Assembly (NCBI RefSeq): GCF_029960815.1
Contig: NZ_JASBRE010000023.1
Location: 1-64,000 of the forward strand
From: Pseudomonas sp. AL03
GTDB lineage: Bacteria; Pseudomonadota; Gammaproteobacteria; Pseudomonadales; Pseudomonadaceae
Reading direction: 5' to 3'
DNA length: 64,000 bases
Part shown: positions 40,551-49,318 of the stretch, piece by piece
How the letters are laid out: each line of letters starts with the position of its first letter
How positions within the stretch are numbered: position 1 is the stretch's first letter
The notes under the pieces: model-generated
Database searches by the model: none
Told to the model about the DNA's origin: nothing
The model's input: the letters and a program-made list of their open reading frames with translations, nothing else
Made by a program: the position numbers and the translations under genes

Positions 40551-41228
40551 TTAACCAAGGAAATCAGCTACCTTTTGCGCCGCAGCTTCCAAATGCTGCT
40601 CATGCGTAAACCCCGAAGCCTTCAACGGCTTCAAGTCATGATCCCCCGCCACCAGCCAGAACACCTCGATACTCGGTGCCAACGTATAAGCCTCGACGGC
40701 CTCACGATTCCCCAGCGCATCCCGCTCACCCTGCACTATCAACGTCGGTGTCTTGAGCGCGGCCAGATGCTCGACCCGAGGTTTCTCCGGTTTGCCCACC
40801 GCATAAAACGGATAACCCAGACACACCAACCCATCCACCCCTAACTCATCGGCCAGTAAACTCGCCATCCGCCCGCCCATGGACTTGCCGCCAATGGCCA
40901 GACGTCCAGCGACATGGCGTCGCACCACGGCATACACCTCACGCCAGCACTCCAGCAACTTTGGCGCAGGGTTCGGTGGACGTTTTCCACCATCGATGCG
41001 TCGTTGTGCCATGTAGGGAAACTCGAAGCGCAGCACATTGACGCCTTGAGCAGCAAGGCGCGCAGCCACGTCGTTCATCCAGCCACTGTCCATCGGTGCA
41101 CCGGCACCGTGAGCCAGAATCAGCGTCGTCGATGACGGCGCCGAGGCGGCGTCCCACAGCCAGCCATGTTCCGCCACACACTGCGCCCATTGACCCCCGT
41201 CAATACTGGCCTTGTGCTCTTTGTCCAT
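40551..41228 (-). CDS. Alpha/beta hydrolase, KANL3/Tex30-like
   Basis: A 225-aa soluble hydrolase. The nucleophile elbow is GGKSMGGRMAS near residue 111. The acid is probably in QGERDALGN and the His in AGDHDLKPL near 202. An early LILAHGAGAPMDSGWM segment matches the small dienelactone-hydrolase-like family conserved next to cco genes in Pseudomonas. Substrate unknown. GAGG precedes ATG 41228. Its first codons contain an Anr-type box that probably serves the divergent ccoN operon. Confidence 0.85.
   Translation of the reverse strand: MDKEHKASIDGGQWAQCVAEHGWLWDAASAPSSTTLILAHGAGAPMDSGWMNDVAARLAAQGVNVLRFEFPYMAQRRIDGGKRPPNPAPKLLECWREVYAVVRRHVAGRLAIGGKSMGGRMASLLADELGVDGLVCLGYPFYAVGKPEKPRVEHLAALKTPTLIVQGERDALGNREAVEAYTLAPSIEVFWLVAGDHDLKPLKASGFTHEQHLEAAAQKVADFLG
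41190..41203 (+). promoter_or_regulatory. Anr/FNR box for the first ccoNOQP operon, inside the hydrolase coding sequence
   Basis: TTGAC-CCCC-GTCAA is a perfect palindrome and matches the Anr consensus TTGAT-N4-ATCAA at 8 of 10 positions with symmetric changes. It lies 122 bases before the ccoN ATG and within codons 9-13 of the divergent hydrolase. In P. aeruginosa the upstream cco set (cco2) is Anr-activated, which agrees. Confidence 0.75.
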
Positions 41229-41325
41229 GCTTGCCTCGCTTTTAGTCTGCCTATAACTCCAGGCGAAGGGAGCGTCTGCCTTGCGCAAACGCCTTTCACT
41301 TCGGCTGAACCGTGGATGGGGAACC

Positions 41326-42750
41326 ATGAACACTTCTATCAGTACCGCCTACAACTACAAGGTGGTCCGCCAATTCGCCATTATGACGGTGGTGTGGGGC
41401 ATCGTCGGCATGGGCCTCGGGGTTTTTCTCGCGGCTCAATTGGTCTGGCCTGAACTTAACTTCAATCTGCCGTGGACCAGCTTCGGGCGTCTACGCCCGC
41501 TGCACACCAACGCAGTGATCTTCGCTTTTGGCGGCTGCGCCTTGTTTGCGAGTTCTTTCTATTCGGTGCAACGTACTTGCCAGACCCAGCTGTTCGCGCC
41601 GAAAATTGCCGCGTTTTGCTTCTGGGGTTGGCAAGTGGTGATCCTGCTGGCGGCCATCAGCTTGCCGCTGGGTTACACCAGCTCCAAGGAATACGCCGAG
41701 CTGGAATGGCCGATCGACATTTTGATCACCATCGTCTGGGTCGCTTACGCCGTGGTGTTCTTCGGCACGCTGGCGACGCGCAAGACCAAACACATCTACG
41801 TCGGCAACTGGTTCTTCGGTGCATTCATCATCAGCGTGGCGATTCTGCACATCGTCAACAACCTTGAGCTGCCGGTGAGTTTCACCAAGTCCTACTCGGT
41901 GTATGCCGGTGCGACCGATGCCATGGTTCAGTGGTGGTACGGGCACAACGCCGTAGGCTTTTTCCTTACCGCCGGTTTCCTCGGGATGATGTACTACTTC
42001 GTGCCGAAACAGGCCGAGCGTCCGGTGTATTCCTACCGCTTGTCGATCGTGCACTTCTGGGCGCTGATCACCCTGTACATCTGGGCCGGCCCGCACCACT
42101 TGCACTACACCGCGCTGCCGGACTGGGCGCAGTCGCTGGGCATGGTGATGTCGCTGATCCTGCTCGCGCCAAGCTGGGGCGGGATGATCAACGGCATGAT
42201 GACGCTCTCGGGCGCCTGGCATAAGTTGCGCAGCGACCCGATCCTGCGCTTCCTCGTGGTCTCGCTGGCGTTCTACGGCATGTCGACCTTCGAAGGGCCG
42301 ATGATGGCCATCAAAACGGTCAACGCGCTGTCTCACTACACCGACTGGACCATCGGCCACGTTCACGCTGGCGCCCTCGGCTGGGTAGCGATGATCTCCA
42401 TCGGCGCGCTGTACCACATGATCCCGAAAATCTTTGGCCGCACGCAGATGCACAGCATCGGCCTGATCAACGCGCACTTCTGGCTCGCCACCATCGGCAC
42501 CGTGCTGTACATCGCTTCGATGTGGGTCAACGGCATCGCTCAGGGCCTCATGTGGCGCGCAGTCAATGAAGACGGCACGCTGACCTACTCCTTCGTCGAA
42601 ACCCTGGTGGCCAGCCACCCAGGCTTCGTCGTGCGACTGGTGGGCGGTGCGATCTTCTTCAGCGGCATGTTGCTGATGGCCTACAACACCTGGCGCACCG
42701 TGCGGGCCTCACAGCCTGCCGAAGTCGCCGCTGCCGCGCAGATCGCCTGA
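41326..42750 (+). CDS. ccoN: Cytochrome cbb3 oxidase subunit I, first copy (cco2-type)
   Basis: Catalytic subunit holding haem b and the haem b3-CuB centre, reducing O2 to water at low oxygen. 474 aa with about 12 helices. Conserved His segments are visible (RPLHTNAVIFAFGGCALF, WWYGHNAVGFFLTAGFLGMM, GPHHLHYTALPDWAQ, TIGHVHAGALGW). The start ATG 41326 (MNTSISTAYNYKVV) is favoured over the longer frame. By gene order and an Anr box upstream this is the PAO1 cco2 equivalent. ccoO follows after 10 bases with GAGG. Confidence 0.95.
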   Translation: MNTSISTAYNYKVVRQFAIMTVVWGIVGMGLGVFLAAQLVWPELNFNLPWTSFGRLRPLHTNAVIFAFGGCALFASSFYSVQRTCQTQLFAPKIAAFCFWGWQVVILLAAISLPLGYTSSKEYAELEWPIDILITIVWVAYAVVFFGTLATRKTKHIYVGNWFFGAFIISVAILHIVNNLELPVSFTKSYSVYAGATDAMVQWWYGHNAVGFFLTAGFLGMMYYFVPKQAERPVYSYRLSIVHFWALITLYIWAGPHHLHYTALPDWAQSLGMVMSLILLAPSWGGMINGMMTLSGAWHKLRSDPILRFLVVSLAFYGMSTFEGPMMAIKTVNALSHYTDWTIGHVHAGALGWVAMISIGALYHMIPKIFGRTQMHSIGLINAHFWLATIGTVLYIASMWVNGIAQGLMWRAVNEDGTLTYSFVETLVASHPGFVVRLVGGAIFFSGMLLMAYNTWRTVRASQPAEVAAAAQIA

Positions 42751-42760
42751 GGAGGCCGCC

Positions 42761-43369
42761 ATGAAACACGAAACAATCGAGAAAAACGTCGGCCTGCTGA
42801 TGTTGTTGATGGTGCTGGCCGTGAGCATTGGCGGCCTGACCCAGATCGTCCCGCTGTTCTTCCAGGACGTGACCAATAAGCCGGTGGAAGGCATGAAGCC
42901 CTACACCGCGCTGCAACTGGAAGGTCGCGACCTCTACATCCGCGAAGGCTGCGTCGGCTGCCATTCGCAGATGATCCGCCCGTTTCGCGCCGAGACCGAA
43001 CGCTACGGCCACTACTCGGTGGCCGGTGAAAGTGTCTGGGATCACCCATTCCTGTGGGGCTCGAAACGTACCGGTCCGGACCTGGCTCGGGTCGGCGGTC
43101 GCTACTCCGAAGACTGGCACCGCGCGCACTTGTACAACCCGCGCAACGTGGTGCCGGAATCGAAAATGCCCGGCTATCCGTGGCTCGTGGACAATCAACT
43201 CGACAGCAGCCACACCGAAAGCAAGATCAAGGCGATGCGCACCCTCGGCGTGCCGTACACCGACGACGACATCGCAGGCTCAGTCGCCTCGCTCAAGGGC
43301 AAGACCGAAATGGATGCACTGGTCGCTTACCTGCAAGTGCTTGGCACATCCATCAAGAGCAAGAGGTGA
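42761..43369 (+). CDS. ccoO: Cytochrome cbb3 oxidase subunit II, first copy
   Basis: Membrane-anchored monohaem cytochrome c, 202 aa. It has one N-terminal helix (VGLLMLLMVLAVSIGGLTQI) and one haem c motif CVGCH near residue 64. It relays electrons from CcoP to CcoN. GGAGG precedes the ATG. Nearly identical to the second copy over long stretches. Confidence 0.96.
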   Translation: MKHETIEKNVGLLMLLMVLAVSIGGLTQIVPLFFQDVTNKPVEGMKPYTALQLEGRDLYIREGCVGCHSQMIRPFRAETERYGHYSVAGESVWDHPFLWGSKRTGPDLARVGGRYSEDWHRAHLYNPRNVVPESKMPGYPWLVDNQLDSSHTESKIKAMRTLGVPYTDDDIAGSVASLKGKTEMDALVAYLQVLGTSIKSKR

Positions 43370-43372
43370 GTC

Positions 43373-43597
43373 ATGGCCATGTTCTTTGGAATAAGTAGCG
43401 AATTGAGCAGTGGAATGATCCGCGGCCTGGGCACGGTCGTGGTGTTCGTGGCCTTTGTCGGCCTGACGCTCTGGGTGTTCAATGGCAAGCGCAATCCGGA
43501 ATTTGCCGAAGCGCGTTTGCTGCCGTTCGCCGACGAGCCGCAGCCTGACAGCGTCATCACCCAAGAACCTGCAACAACAAGGAGTACCCGGCCATGA
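43373..43597 (+). CDS. ccoQ: Cytochrome cbb3 oxidase subunit CcoQ, first copy
   Basis: Small single-helix subunit that stabilises the complex. 74 aa, longer at both ends than the 61-aa second copy. The helix is MIRGLGTVVVFVAFVGLTLWVF. The TGA overlaps the ccoP ATG (ATGA), indicating translational coupling. The C-terminal tail (QEPATTRSTRP) may be a by-product of that overlap. Confidence 0.9.
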   Translation: MAMFFGISSELSSGMIRGLGTVVVFVAFVGLTLWVFNGKRNPEFAEARLLPFADEPQPDSVITQEPATTRSTRP

Positions 43598-44547
43598 CCA
43601 CCTTCTGGAGTACGTGGATCTGCGTACTGACCATCGGCAGCCTGATCGGCCTGACCTGGCTGCTGATCGGCACCCGCAAGGGCGAAACCAAGGGCAGCGT
43701 CGACCAGACCATGGGCCACAGCTTCGACGGCATCGAGGAGTACGACAACCCGCTGCCGCAGTGGTGGTTCATGCTGTTCGCCGGCACGCTGGTGTTTGCC
43801 GTGGGCTATCTGGTGCTTTACCCAGGGCTGGGCAACTGGAAAGGCGTTCTGCCGGGTTACGAGGACGGGTGGACCGGCGTCCACGAGTGGGAAAAGGAAA
43901 TGGCCAAGTCGGATGCGAAGTTCGGACCGATCTTCGCCAAATTCGCGGCGATGCCCGTGGAAGAAGTGGCCAAGGATCCGCAAGCGCTGACAATGGGCGG
44001 TCGCCTGTTTGCCTCCAATTGCGCGGTCTGCCACGGCTCTGATGCCAAGGGCGCCTTTGGCTTCCCGAACCTGGCTGACAACAGCTGGCGCTGGGGCGGT
44101 CATGCCGACACCATCAAAGCCACGATCATGGGCGGTCGTATGGCCGCGATGCCGGCCTGGGGTGAAATCCTCGGTGATGCCGGAGTGAAGAATGTCGCGG
44201 CGTATGTGCGGCATGACCTGGCCGGCCTGCCGTTGCCTGCCGACAGCGGTGCCGATCTGCACGCCGGACAGCAAGCGTTCAGCACCCTGTGTGTAGCCTG
44301 TCATGGGGCAAACGGCCAGGGCACTGAAGCCATGGGCGCGCCGAATCTGACGCAACCAGCCGGTTTTATCTATGGAACAGGCCTGACGCAGCTTGAACAA
44401 ACGATTCGTCATGGCCGCCAGGGCCATATGCCGGCGCAGAACGAACTACTCGGTAACGACAAGGTGCAACTGCTGGCCGCTTACGTTTACAGCTTGTCTC
44501 AGGGTCTGAGCACCGAGCGTTTGCAGGCTGAAGGCAAACACGAATAA
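43594..44547 (+). CDS. ccoP: Cytochrome cbb3 oxidase subunit III, first copy
   Basis: Dihaem cytochrome c that accepts electrons from soluble cytochromes. 317 aa, two N-terminal helices, and haem motifs CAVCH (near residue 147) and CVACH (near 231). Compared with the second copy it lacks about 11 residues between the membrane part and the first haem domain (LLPGYNYLDNDKQ segment). It ends the first operon; a GC hairpin follows. Confidence 0.95.
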   Translation: MTTFWSTWICVLTIGSLIGLTWLLIGTRKGETKGSVDQTMGHSFDGIEEYDNPLPQWWFMLFAGTLVFAVGYLVLYPGLGNWKGVLPGYEDGWTGVHEWEKEMAKSDAKFGPIFAKFAAMPVEEVAKDPQALTMGGRLFASNCAVCHGSDAKGAFGFPNLADNSWRWGGHADTIKATIMGGRMAAMPAWGEILGDAGVKNVAAYVRHDLAGLPLPADSGADLHAGQQAFSTLCVACHGANGQGTEAMGAPNLTQPAGFIYGTGLTQLEQTIRHGRQGHMPAQNELLGNDKVQLLAAYVYSLSQGLSTERLQAEGKHE

Positions 44548-44562
44548 ATCTCGACCGCTCTG

Positions 44563-44588
44563 CTGCCGCATTCTCCCGGATGCGGCAG
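44563..44588 (+). terminator. Hairpin after the first cco operon
   Basis: CTGCCGCAT-N8-ATGCGGCAG, a perfect 9-bp stem, followed by a weak T/C-rich stretch. Partial terminator or 3' end stabiliser. The rest of the 482-bp gap to the next ccoN holds no gene I can support. Confidence 0.6.
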
Positions 44589-44930
44589 TTCCCTGCCCCT
44601 TTGCGACCCATTGTCGCACCCTCCGTTAGTCCTCCTTTCAGTTCCCCAGATTCGGGGCTAAGCTTGCTTCGATGCGGACTGGCGTGAGCCGGTTCCAGGT
44701 CGACCCGACCCGATGTGTTTGACGAATCTGCTCGATGACAAGCCGCAAAGGCTGGTAGATACCGGCTGTCCTGCCAATTGCCATCTGTCACCCGATCGTT
44801 GGGTTTGAACACACCTCGTTACATCCGACCTGAACCCCTCACCAATTTCGTCTGCCGCGACATTTTGCCCTTGGGCAATTTTGTCCCTACGCGGCGCATG
44901 GAAAGGCCGCAGAATCAGCTTTTGAAAGCA

Positions 44931-44944
44931 TTGACCCAGGTCAT
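44931..44944 (+). promoter_or_regulatory. Degenerate Anr-like site upstream of the second ccoN
   Basis: TTGAC-CCAG-GTCAT lies 85 bases before the ATG. One half-site is the same as in the first operon and the other is degenerate. P. aeruginosa cco1 is mainly constitutive, so this site may be weak or inactive. Confidence 0.35.
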
Positions 44945-45029
44945 GGCGCGTTGCAATGACCCCTCGCTTTCTCCATACTTGCGGCCGATTTTTACTCCTA
45001 ATAAAACACCCAAACCGTGGAACCTTAGA

Positions 45030-46472
45030 ATGAGCACAGCAATCAGTCCGACTGCTTATAACTATAAGGTAGTCCGCCAGTTCGCCATCATGACGGTGGT
45101 CTGGGGGATCCTTGGCATGGGGCTCGGTGTCTTCATTGCCTCGCAACTGGTCTGGCCGGAGTTGAACTTCGGTCTGGAATGGACGAGCTTTGGACGCCTG
45201 CGCCCGTTGCACACCAACCTGGTGATTTTCGCCTTCGGTGGTTGTGCACTGTTTGCCACTTCTTATTACGTCGTGCAGCGAACCTGCCAAACGCGACTGA
45301 TTTCCGACAGTCTCGCGGCCTTCACCTTTTGGGGTTGGCAAGCGGTGATCGTCGGCGCAGGCATTTCCTTGCCGCTGGGCTACACCACGTCCAAGGAATA
45401 CGCAGAACTGGAATGGCCTATCGCCATTTTGCTGGCCATTGTCTGGATCACCTACGCCGTGGTGTTCTTCGGCACCATCACCAAGCGCAACACCAAGCAC
45501 ATCTATGTGGGTAACTGGTTCTACGGTGCCTTCATCGTTGTGACGGCGATGCTGCACATCGTCAACCACGCTTCCCTGCCGGTCAGCTTGTTCAAGTCCT
45601 ACTCGGCCTACGCCGGTGCGACTGACGCGATGATCCAGTGGTGGTACGGCCACAACGCGGTGGGTTTCTTCCTGACCACCGGCTTCCTGGGAATGATGTA
45701 CTACTTCGTTCCGAAGCAGGCCGAGCGTCCGATCTACTCCTATCGTCTGTCGATCGTGCACTTCTGGGCGCTGATCACCCTGTACATCTGGGCCGGTCCG
45801 CACCACCTGCACTACACCGCTCTGCCGGACTGGGCTCAGTCGCTGGGTATGGCAATGTCGATCATCCTGCTGGCGCCAAGCTGGGGCGGCATGATCAACG
45901 GCATGATGACCCTGTCGGGCGCCTGGCATAAGCTGCGCACCGACCCGATCCTGCGCTTCCTCGTTGTATCGCTGGCCTTCTACGGCATGTCGACCTTCGA
46001 AGGCCCGATGATGGCCATCAAGACCGTCAACTCACTGTCTCACTACACTGACTGGACCATCGGCCACGTGCACGCCGGTGCGTTGGGCTGGGTGGCGATG
46101 ATCTCGATCGGCGCCATCTACCACATGATCCCGAAACTGTTCGGTCGTGTGCAGATGCACAGCATCGGCCTGATCAACACGCACTTCTGGCTCGCGACCA
46201 TCGGTACCGTTCTGTACATCGCTTCGATGTGGGTCAACGGCATCACCCAAGGTCTGATGTGGCGTGCAATCAACGACGACGGCACCCTCACCTACTCGTT
46301 CGTCGAAGCGCTGCAAGCCAGCCATCCTGGTTTCATCGTTCGCGCCCTGGGCGGTGCGTTCTTTGCCAGCGGCATGTTGTTCATGGCCTACAACGTATGG
46401 CGTACCGTACGTGCCTCGAACCCGGCTGAAGCCGAAGCCGCGGCTCAGATTGCTGTAGTTGGAGCTCACTGA
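45030..46472 (+). CDS. ccoN: Cytochrome cbb3 oxidase subunit I, second copy (cco1-type)
   Basis: 480-aa paralogue of the first CcoN, with the same His-rich segments and very high similarity through the middle of the protein. It differs mostly at both ends (MSTAISPTAYNYKVV, and ...AQIAVVGAH). The frame is open for 84 codons upstream, but that stretch is not protein-like and ATG 45030 aligns with the first copy. The TGA overlaps the ccoO ATG by one base. By position it is the PAO1 cco1 equivalent, expected to be the housekeeping high-affinity oxidase. Confidence 0.95.
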   Translation: MSTAISPTAYNYKVVRQFAIMTVVWGILGMGLGVFIASQLVWPELNFGLEWTSFGRLRPLHTNLVIFAFGGCALFATSYYVVQRTCQTRLISDSLAAFTFWGWQAVIVGAGISLPLGYTTSKEYAELEWPIAILLAIVWITYAVVFFGTITKRNTKHIYVGNWFYGAFIVVTAMLHIVNHASLPVSLFKSYSAYAGATDAMIQWWYGHNAVGFFLTTGFLGMMYYFVPKQAERPIYSYRLSIVHFWALITLYIWAGPHHLHYTALPDWAQSLGMAMSIILLAPSWGGMINGMMTLSGAWHKLRTDPILRFLVVSLAFYGMSTFEGPMMAIKTVNSLSHYTDWTIGHVHAGALGWVAMISIGAIYHMIPKLFGRVQMHSIGLINTHFWLATIGTVLYIASMWVNGITQGLMWRAINDDGTLTYSFVEALQASHPGFIVRALGGAFFASGMLFMAYNVWRTVRASNPAEAEAAAQIAVVGAH

Positions 46473-47080
46473 TGAAGCATGAAGCAGTCGAGAAGAACAT
46501 TGGCCTGCTGGCCTTCTTCATGGTTATCGCCGTCAGCATCGGCGGCTTGACCCAGATCGTTCCGCTGTTTTTCCAGGACGTCACCAACAAGCCGGTCGAA
46601 GGCATGAAGCCTCGCACCGCCCTTGAACTGGAAGGCCGCGACATCTACATCGCCAACGGTTGTGTCGGCTGCCACTCGCAGATGATCCGCCCGTTCCGTG
46701 CTGAAACCGAACGATACGGCCACTATTCGGTTGCCGGTGAAAGCGTCTGGGACCACCCGTTCCTGTGGGGTTCCAAGCGTACCGGTCCGGACCTGGCCCG
46801 TGTCGGCGGTCGTTACTCCGATGACTGGCAGCGTGCGCATTTGTACAACCCGCGCAACGTGGTGCCTGAGTCGAAAATGCCGGCCTACCCGTTCCTCGTG
46901 GAAAACAAGCTCGACGGCAAAGACACCGCCAAGAAAATGGAAGTCTTGCGCACGCTCGGCGTCCCTTACACCGACGAAGACATCGCCGGTGCCCAGGATG
47001 CTGTGAAGGGCAAAACCGAAATGGACGCGCTGGTGGCCTATCTGCAAGGCCTGGGCACCATCATCAAAAGCAAACGGTGA
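46472..47080 (+). CDS. ccoO: Cytochrome cbb3 oxidase subunit II, second copy
   Basis: 202 aa, the same length as the first copy. One N-terminal helix and haem motif CVGCH near residue 64, followed by HSQMIRPFRAETERYGHYSV. TGATG overlap with ccoN. Only scattered substitutions separate it from the first CcoO. Confidence 0.96.
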   Translation: MKHEAVEKNIGLLAFFMVIAVSIGGLTQIVPLFFQDVTNKPVEGMKPRTALELEGRDIYIANGCVGCHSQMIRPFRAETERYGHYSVAGESVWDHPFLWGSKRTGPDLARVGGRYSDDWQRAHLYNPRNVVPESKMPAYPFLVENKLDGKDTAKKMEVLRTLGVPYTDEDIAGAQDAVKGKTEMDALVAYLQGLGTIIKSKR

Positions 47081-47085
47081 TTTAG

Positions 47086-47271
47086 ATGGATATCGGGATG
47101 ATTCGTGGCCTGGGCACCGTTGTTGTGATGGTGGCCTTCATCGGTCTGGCGTTGTGGGTGTTCAGCCCCAAGCGCAAGTCGGAGTTTGAAGACGCGACCT
47201 TGCTGCCTTTCGCGGATGATCCCGAAGCCATCAAGCACGTCGAGCAAGCTTCTAGGAGTAACAAAGAATGA
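47086..47271 (+). CDS. ccoQ: Cytochrome cbb3 oxidase subunit CcoQ, second copy
   Basis: 61-aa single-helix subunit (MIRGLGTVVVMVAFIGLALWVF). It starts MDIGMIRG, without the 10-residue extension of the first copy. The final codons overlap the ccoP ATG by four bases. Confidence 0.92.
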   Translation: MDIGMIRGLGTVVVMVAFIGLALWVFSPKRKSEFEDATLLPFADDPEAIKHVEQASRSNKE

Positions 47272-48251
47272 CTACGTTCTGGAGTCTGTACGTCACAGTC
47301 CTCAGCCTCGGCACAATCTTCACCCTGACCTGGCTGCTGCTGTCAACCCGCAAGGGCCAGCGCAGCGAAGCCACTGAAGAAACGGTTGGCCACTCCTTCG
47401 ACGGGATCGAGGAGTACGACAACCCACTGCCGAAATGGTGGTTCATGCTGTTCGTGGGCACCATCATCTTCGCCCTGGGCTACCTGGTTCTGTACCCAGG
47501 CCTGGGTAACTGGAAAGGCCTGCTGCCGGGTTACAACTACCTCGATAACGACAAGCAGACCGCGTTCGCCAACGGCCAGAGCGGCTGGACCGGCGTTCAC
47601 GAGTGGGAAAAGGAAATGGCCAAGTCGGACGCCAAGTTCGGCCCGATCTTCGCCAAATTCGCTTCCATGCCCATCGAAGAAGTGGCCAAGGACCCGCAAG
47701 CCCTGAAGATGGGTGGCCGTCTGTTCGCCTCCAACTGCTCGGTCTGCCACGGTTCCGATGCCAAGGGCGCTTATGGCTTCCCTAACCTGACCGACGCCGA
47801 CTGGCGCTGGGGCGGCGAAGCGGAAACCATCAAGACCACCATCATGGGCGGCCGTCATGCGGTCATGCCGGCATGGGCTGAAGTCATTGGTGAGCAAGGC
47901 GTTGCCGACGTTGCCGGCTACGTGCTGACCAACCTCGATGGCCGCAAGCTGCCGGAAGGCACCAAGGCTGATCCGGTTGCCGGCCAGAAGCTGTTCGCCG
48001 CCAACTGCGCGGTGTGCCACGGCCCGGCAGGTAAAGGTACCCCCGCGATGGGCGCACCTGACCTGACCCACCCGGCCGCGTTCATCTACGGTTCGAGCTT
48101 CGCTCAACTGCAGCAGACCATCCGTTACGGCCGTCAAGGCCAGATGCCTGCGCAAGAACAGCTGCAAGGCAACGACAAGGTTCACTTGCTGGCGGCTTAC
48201 GTTTATAGCCTGTCTCACGGTGAGAAAGCGCCGGTGGCGGACGCCCAATAA
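47268..48251 (+). CDS. ccoP: Cytochrome cbb3 oxidase subunit III, second copy
   Basis: 327-aa dihaem subunit with CSVCH (near residue 158) and CAVCH (near 243). It includes the linker NYLDNDKQTAFANGQS that the first copy lacks. The rest of the first haem domain is nearly identical to copy one. A strong terminator ends the operon. Confidence 0.95.
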   Translation: MTTFWSLYVTVLSLGTIFTLTWLLLSTRKGQRSEATEETVGHSFDGIEEYDNPLPKWWFMLFVGTIIFALGYLVLYPGLGNWKGLLPGYNYLDNDKQTAFANGQSGWTGVHEWEKEMAKSDAKFGPIFAKFASMPIEEVAKDPQALKMGGRLFASNCSVCHGSDAKGAYGFPNLTDADWRWGGEAETIKTTIMGGRHAVMPAWAEVIGEQGVADVAGYVLTNLDGRKLPEGTKADPVAGQKLFAANCAVCHGPAGKGTPAMGAPDLTHPAAFIYGSSFAQLQQTIRYGRQGQMPAQEQLQGNDKVHLLAAYVYSLSHGEKAPVADAQ

Positions 48252-48273
48252 GGCAAACGCTTGATGCAATACC

Positions 48274-48310
48274 AAAAGCCCCGCCAGGGAACTGGCGGGG
48301 CTTTTTTTTA
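48274..48310 (+). terminator. Terminator after the second cco operon
   Basis: AAGCCCCGCCAG-GGAA-CTGGCGGGGCTT followed by TTTTTTT. The T-run touches the 3' end of the convergent metallophosphoesterase gene. Confidence 0.95.
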
Positions 48311-49318
48311 CTGGATGCCTGACCAGACCGATTTGACCGGTACCGTCTCTATCGTGTTGCGACTCGACCAGTCATTGTTCTCGACCCTATTGATGTGCAA
48401 GGCCTTGCGATCCTCGGAAAAGCTGGCGATCAGGTAGGTCTGCTGCGACGCGCCACCGCTGAGAAAGACCGGAACCTTGCCGTAGTACCACGAACTCCTG
48501 AAGCTGCCCGCATCGCTATGGTAATGACCGGCAAACACAGCCGTGACGCCATACTGATTAATGATCCGGTTGAAACGCTCGACCTGCTGCGGGTTGCCCC
48601 AGCGATCGGGCTCATGCAGGTTGACGATGATGATGTAGCCCTGTGCTCGTGCGAGCCGCAAATCAGTCTCCAGCCAGTCCAGCGCCTGAGTGATGCGGAA
48701 CGAGGTCGGATTAAGAAAGTGCGAGATTTCCACCTCGTACGTCGGTTCATTGTTGAGTTGCACCATATGAACATCGCCGACCGTAGTTGAATACGCCAGG
48801 CTGCCGTTATATTTATTAACCAGACCGCCACCACTCACGCGCAAATCAAAGTTATCTACTTTGCCCCAGTGATGTTCCTTGTAATCGACAATGCTCCCAG
48901 CCGCACAACTTTCAGAAAAACAATCACCCACGTTATTTTTATAATCGTGATTACCCAAGCCATACAAAAAATCTTTTCCGAAGTACTTATTCAGTGCCGT
49001 CCGAATATACGAACGCTCGGAAATATGCCCGAAGGCAGTCATATCACCATTGATCATCAAGGGCACAGGCCCCTGACCGGCGTGCCGTCCGCGGAAATCC
49101 GCGATATTGGCAAACTGGCTTTCGATCAACCCTTGGGAACGCTTGTCACGGTCCGATGCCGATTGCTCTTCACCACTGTCGGACTTCTCCGTCCAAGGGT
49201 ATTGCGGGTCAGAGGCAAAGACCATATGACGAGGTGCGTTTTCAATAGAATGCGCAGCAGGCGCCATCGACAACACCCATAGACACGCAAGAAAACCTGC
49301 GCGCTTCTTGATATTCAT
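48308..49318 (-). CDS. Secreted metallophosphoesterase, probable horizontal insertion
   Basis: A 336-aa calcineurin-like phosphoesterase with a signal peptide (MNIKKRAGFL...APAAHS). Metal-binding motifs in order: ASDPQYPW near residue 34, NGDMTAFGH near 88, GNHDYKNN near 121, NLHEPDRW near 231 and GHYHSDAG near 263. The first motif has DxQ rather than DxH, as in some extracellular members. Four cysteines (GDCFSESC and others) suggest a disulfide. It is AT-richer than its neighbours and splits the usual ccoP-ccoG adjacency. Substrate unknown. Confidence 0.85.
   Translation of the reverse strand: MNIKKRAGFLACLWVLSMAPAAHSIENAPRHMVFASDPQYPWTEKSDSGEEQSASDRDKRSQGLIESQFANIADFRGRHAGQGPVPLMINGDMTAFGHISERSYIRTALNKYFGKDFLYGLGNHDYKNNVGDCFSESCAAGSIVDYKEHHWGKVDNFDLRVSGGGLVNKYNGSLAYSTTVGDVHMVQLNNEPTYEVEISHFLNPTSFRITQALDWLETDLRLARAQGYIIIVNLHEPDRWGNPQQVERFNRIINQYGVTAVFAGHYHSDAGSFRSSWYYGKVPVFLSGGASQQTYLIASFSEDRKALHINRVENNDWSSRNTIETVPVKSVWSGIQ

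Noticed and set aside
44778..45029. N-terminal extension of the second CcoN
   Set aside because: The 84 extra codons do not resemble any CcoN, and the first copy starts at the position equivalent to 45030.
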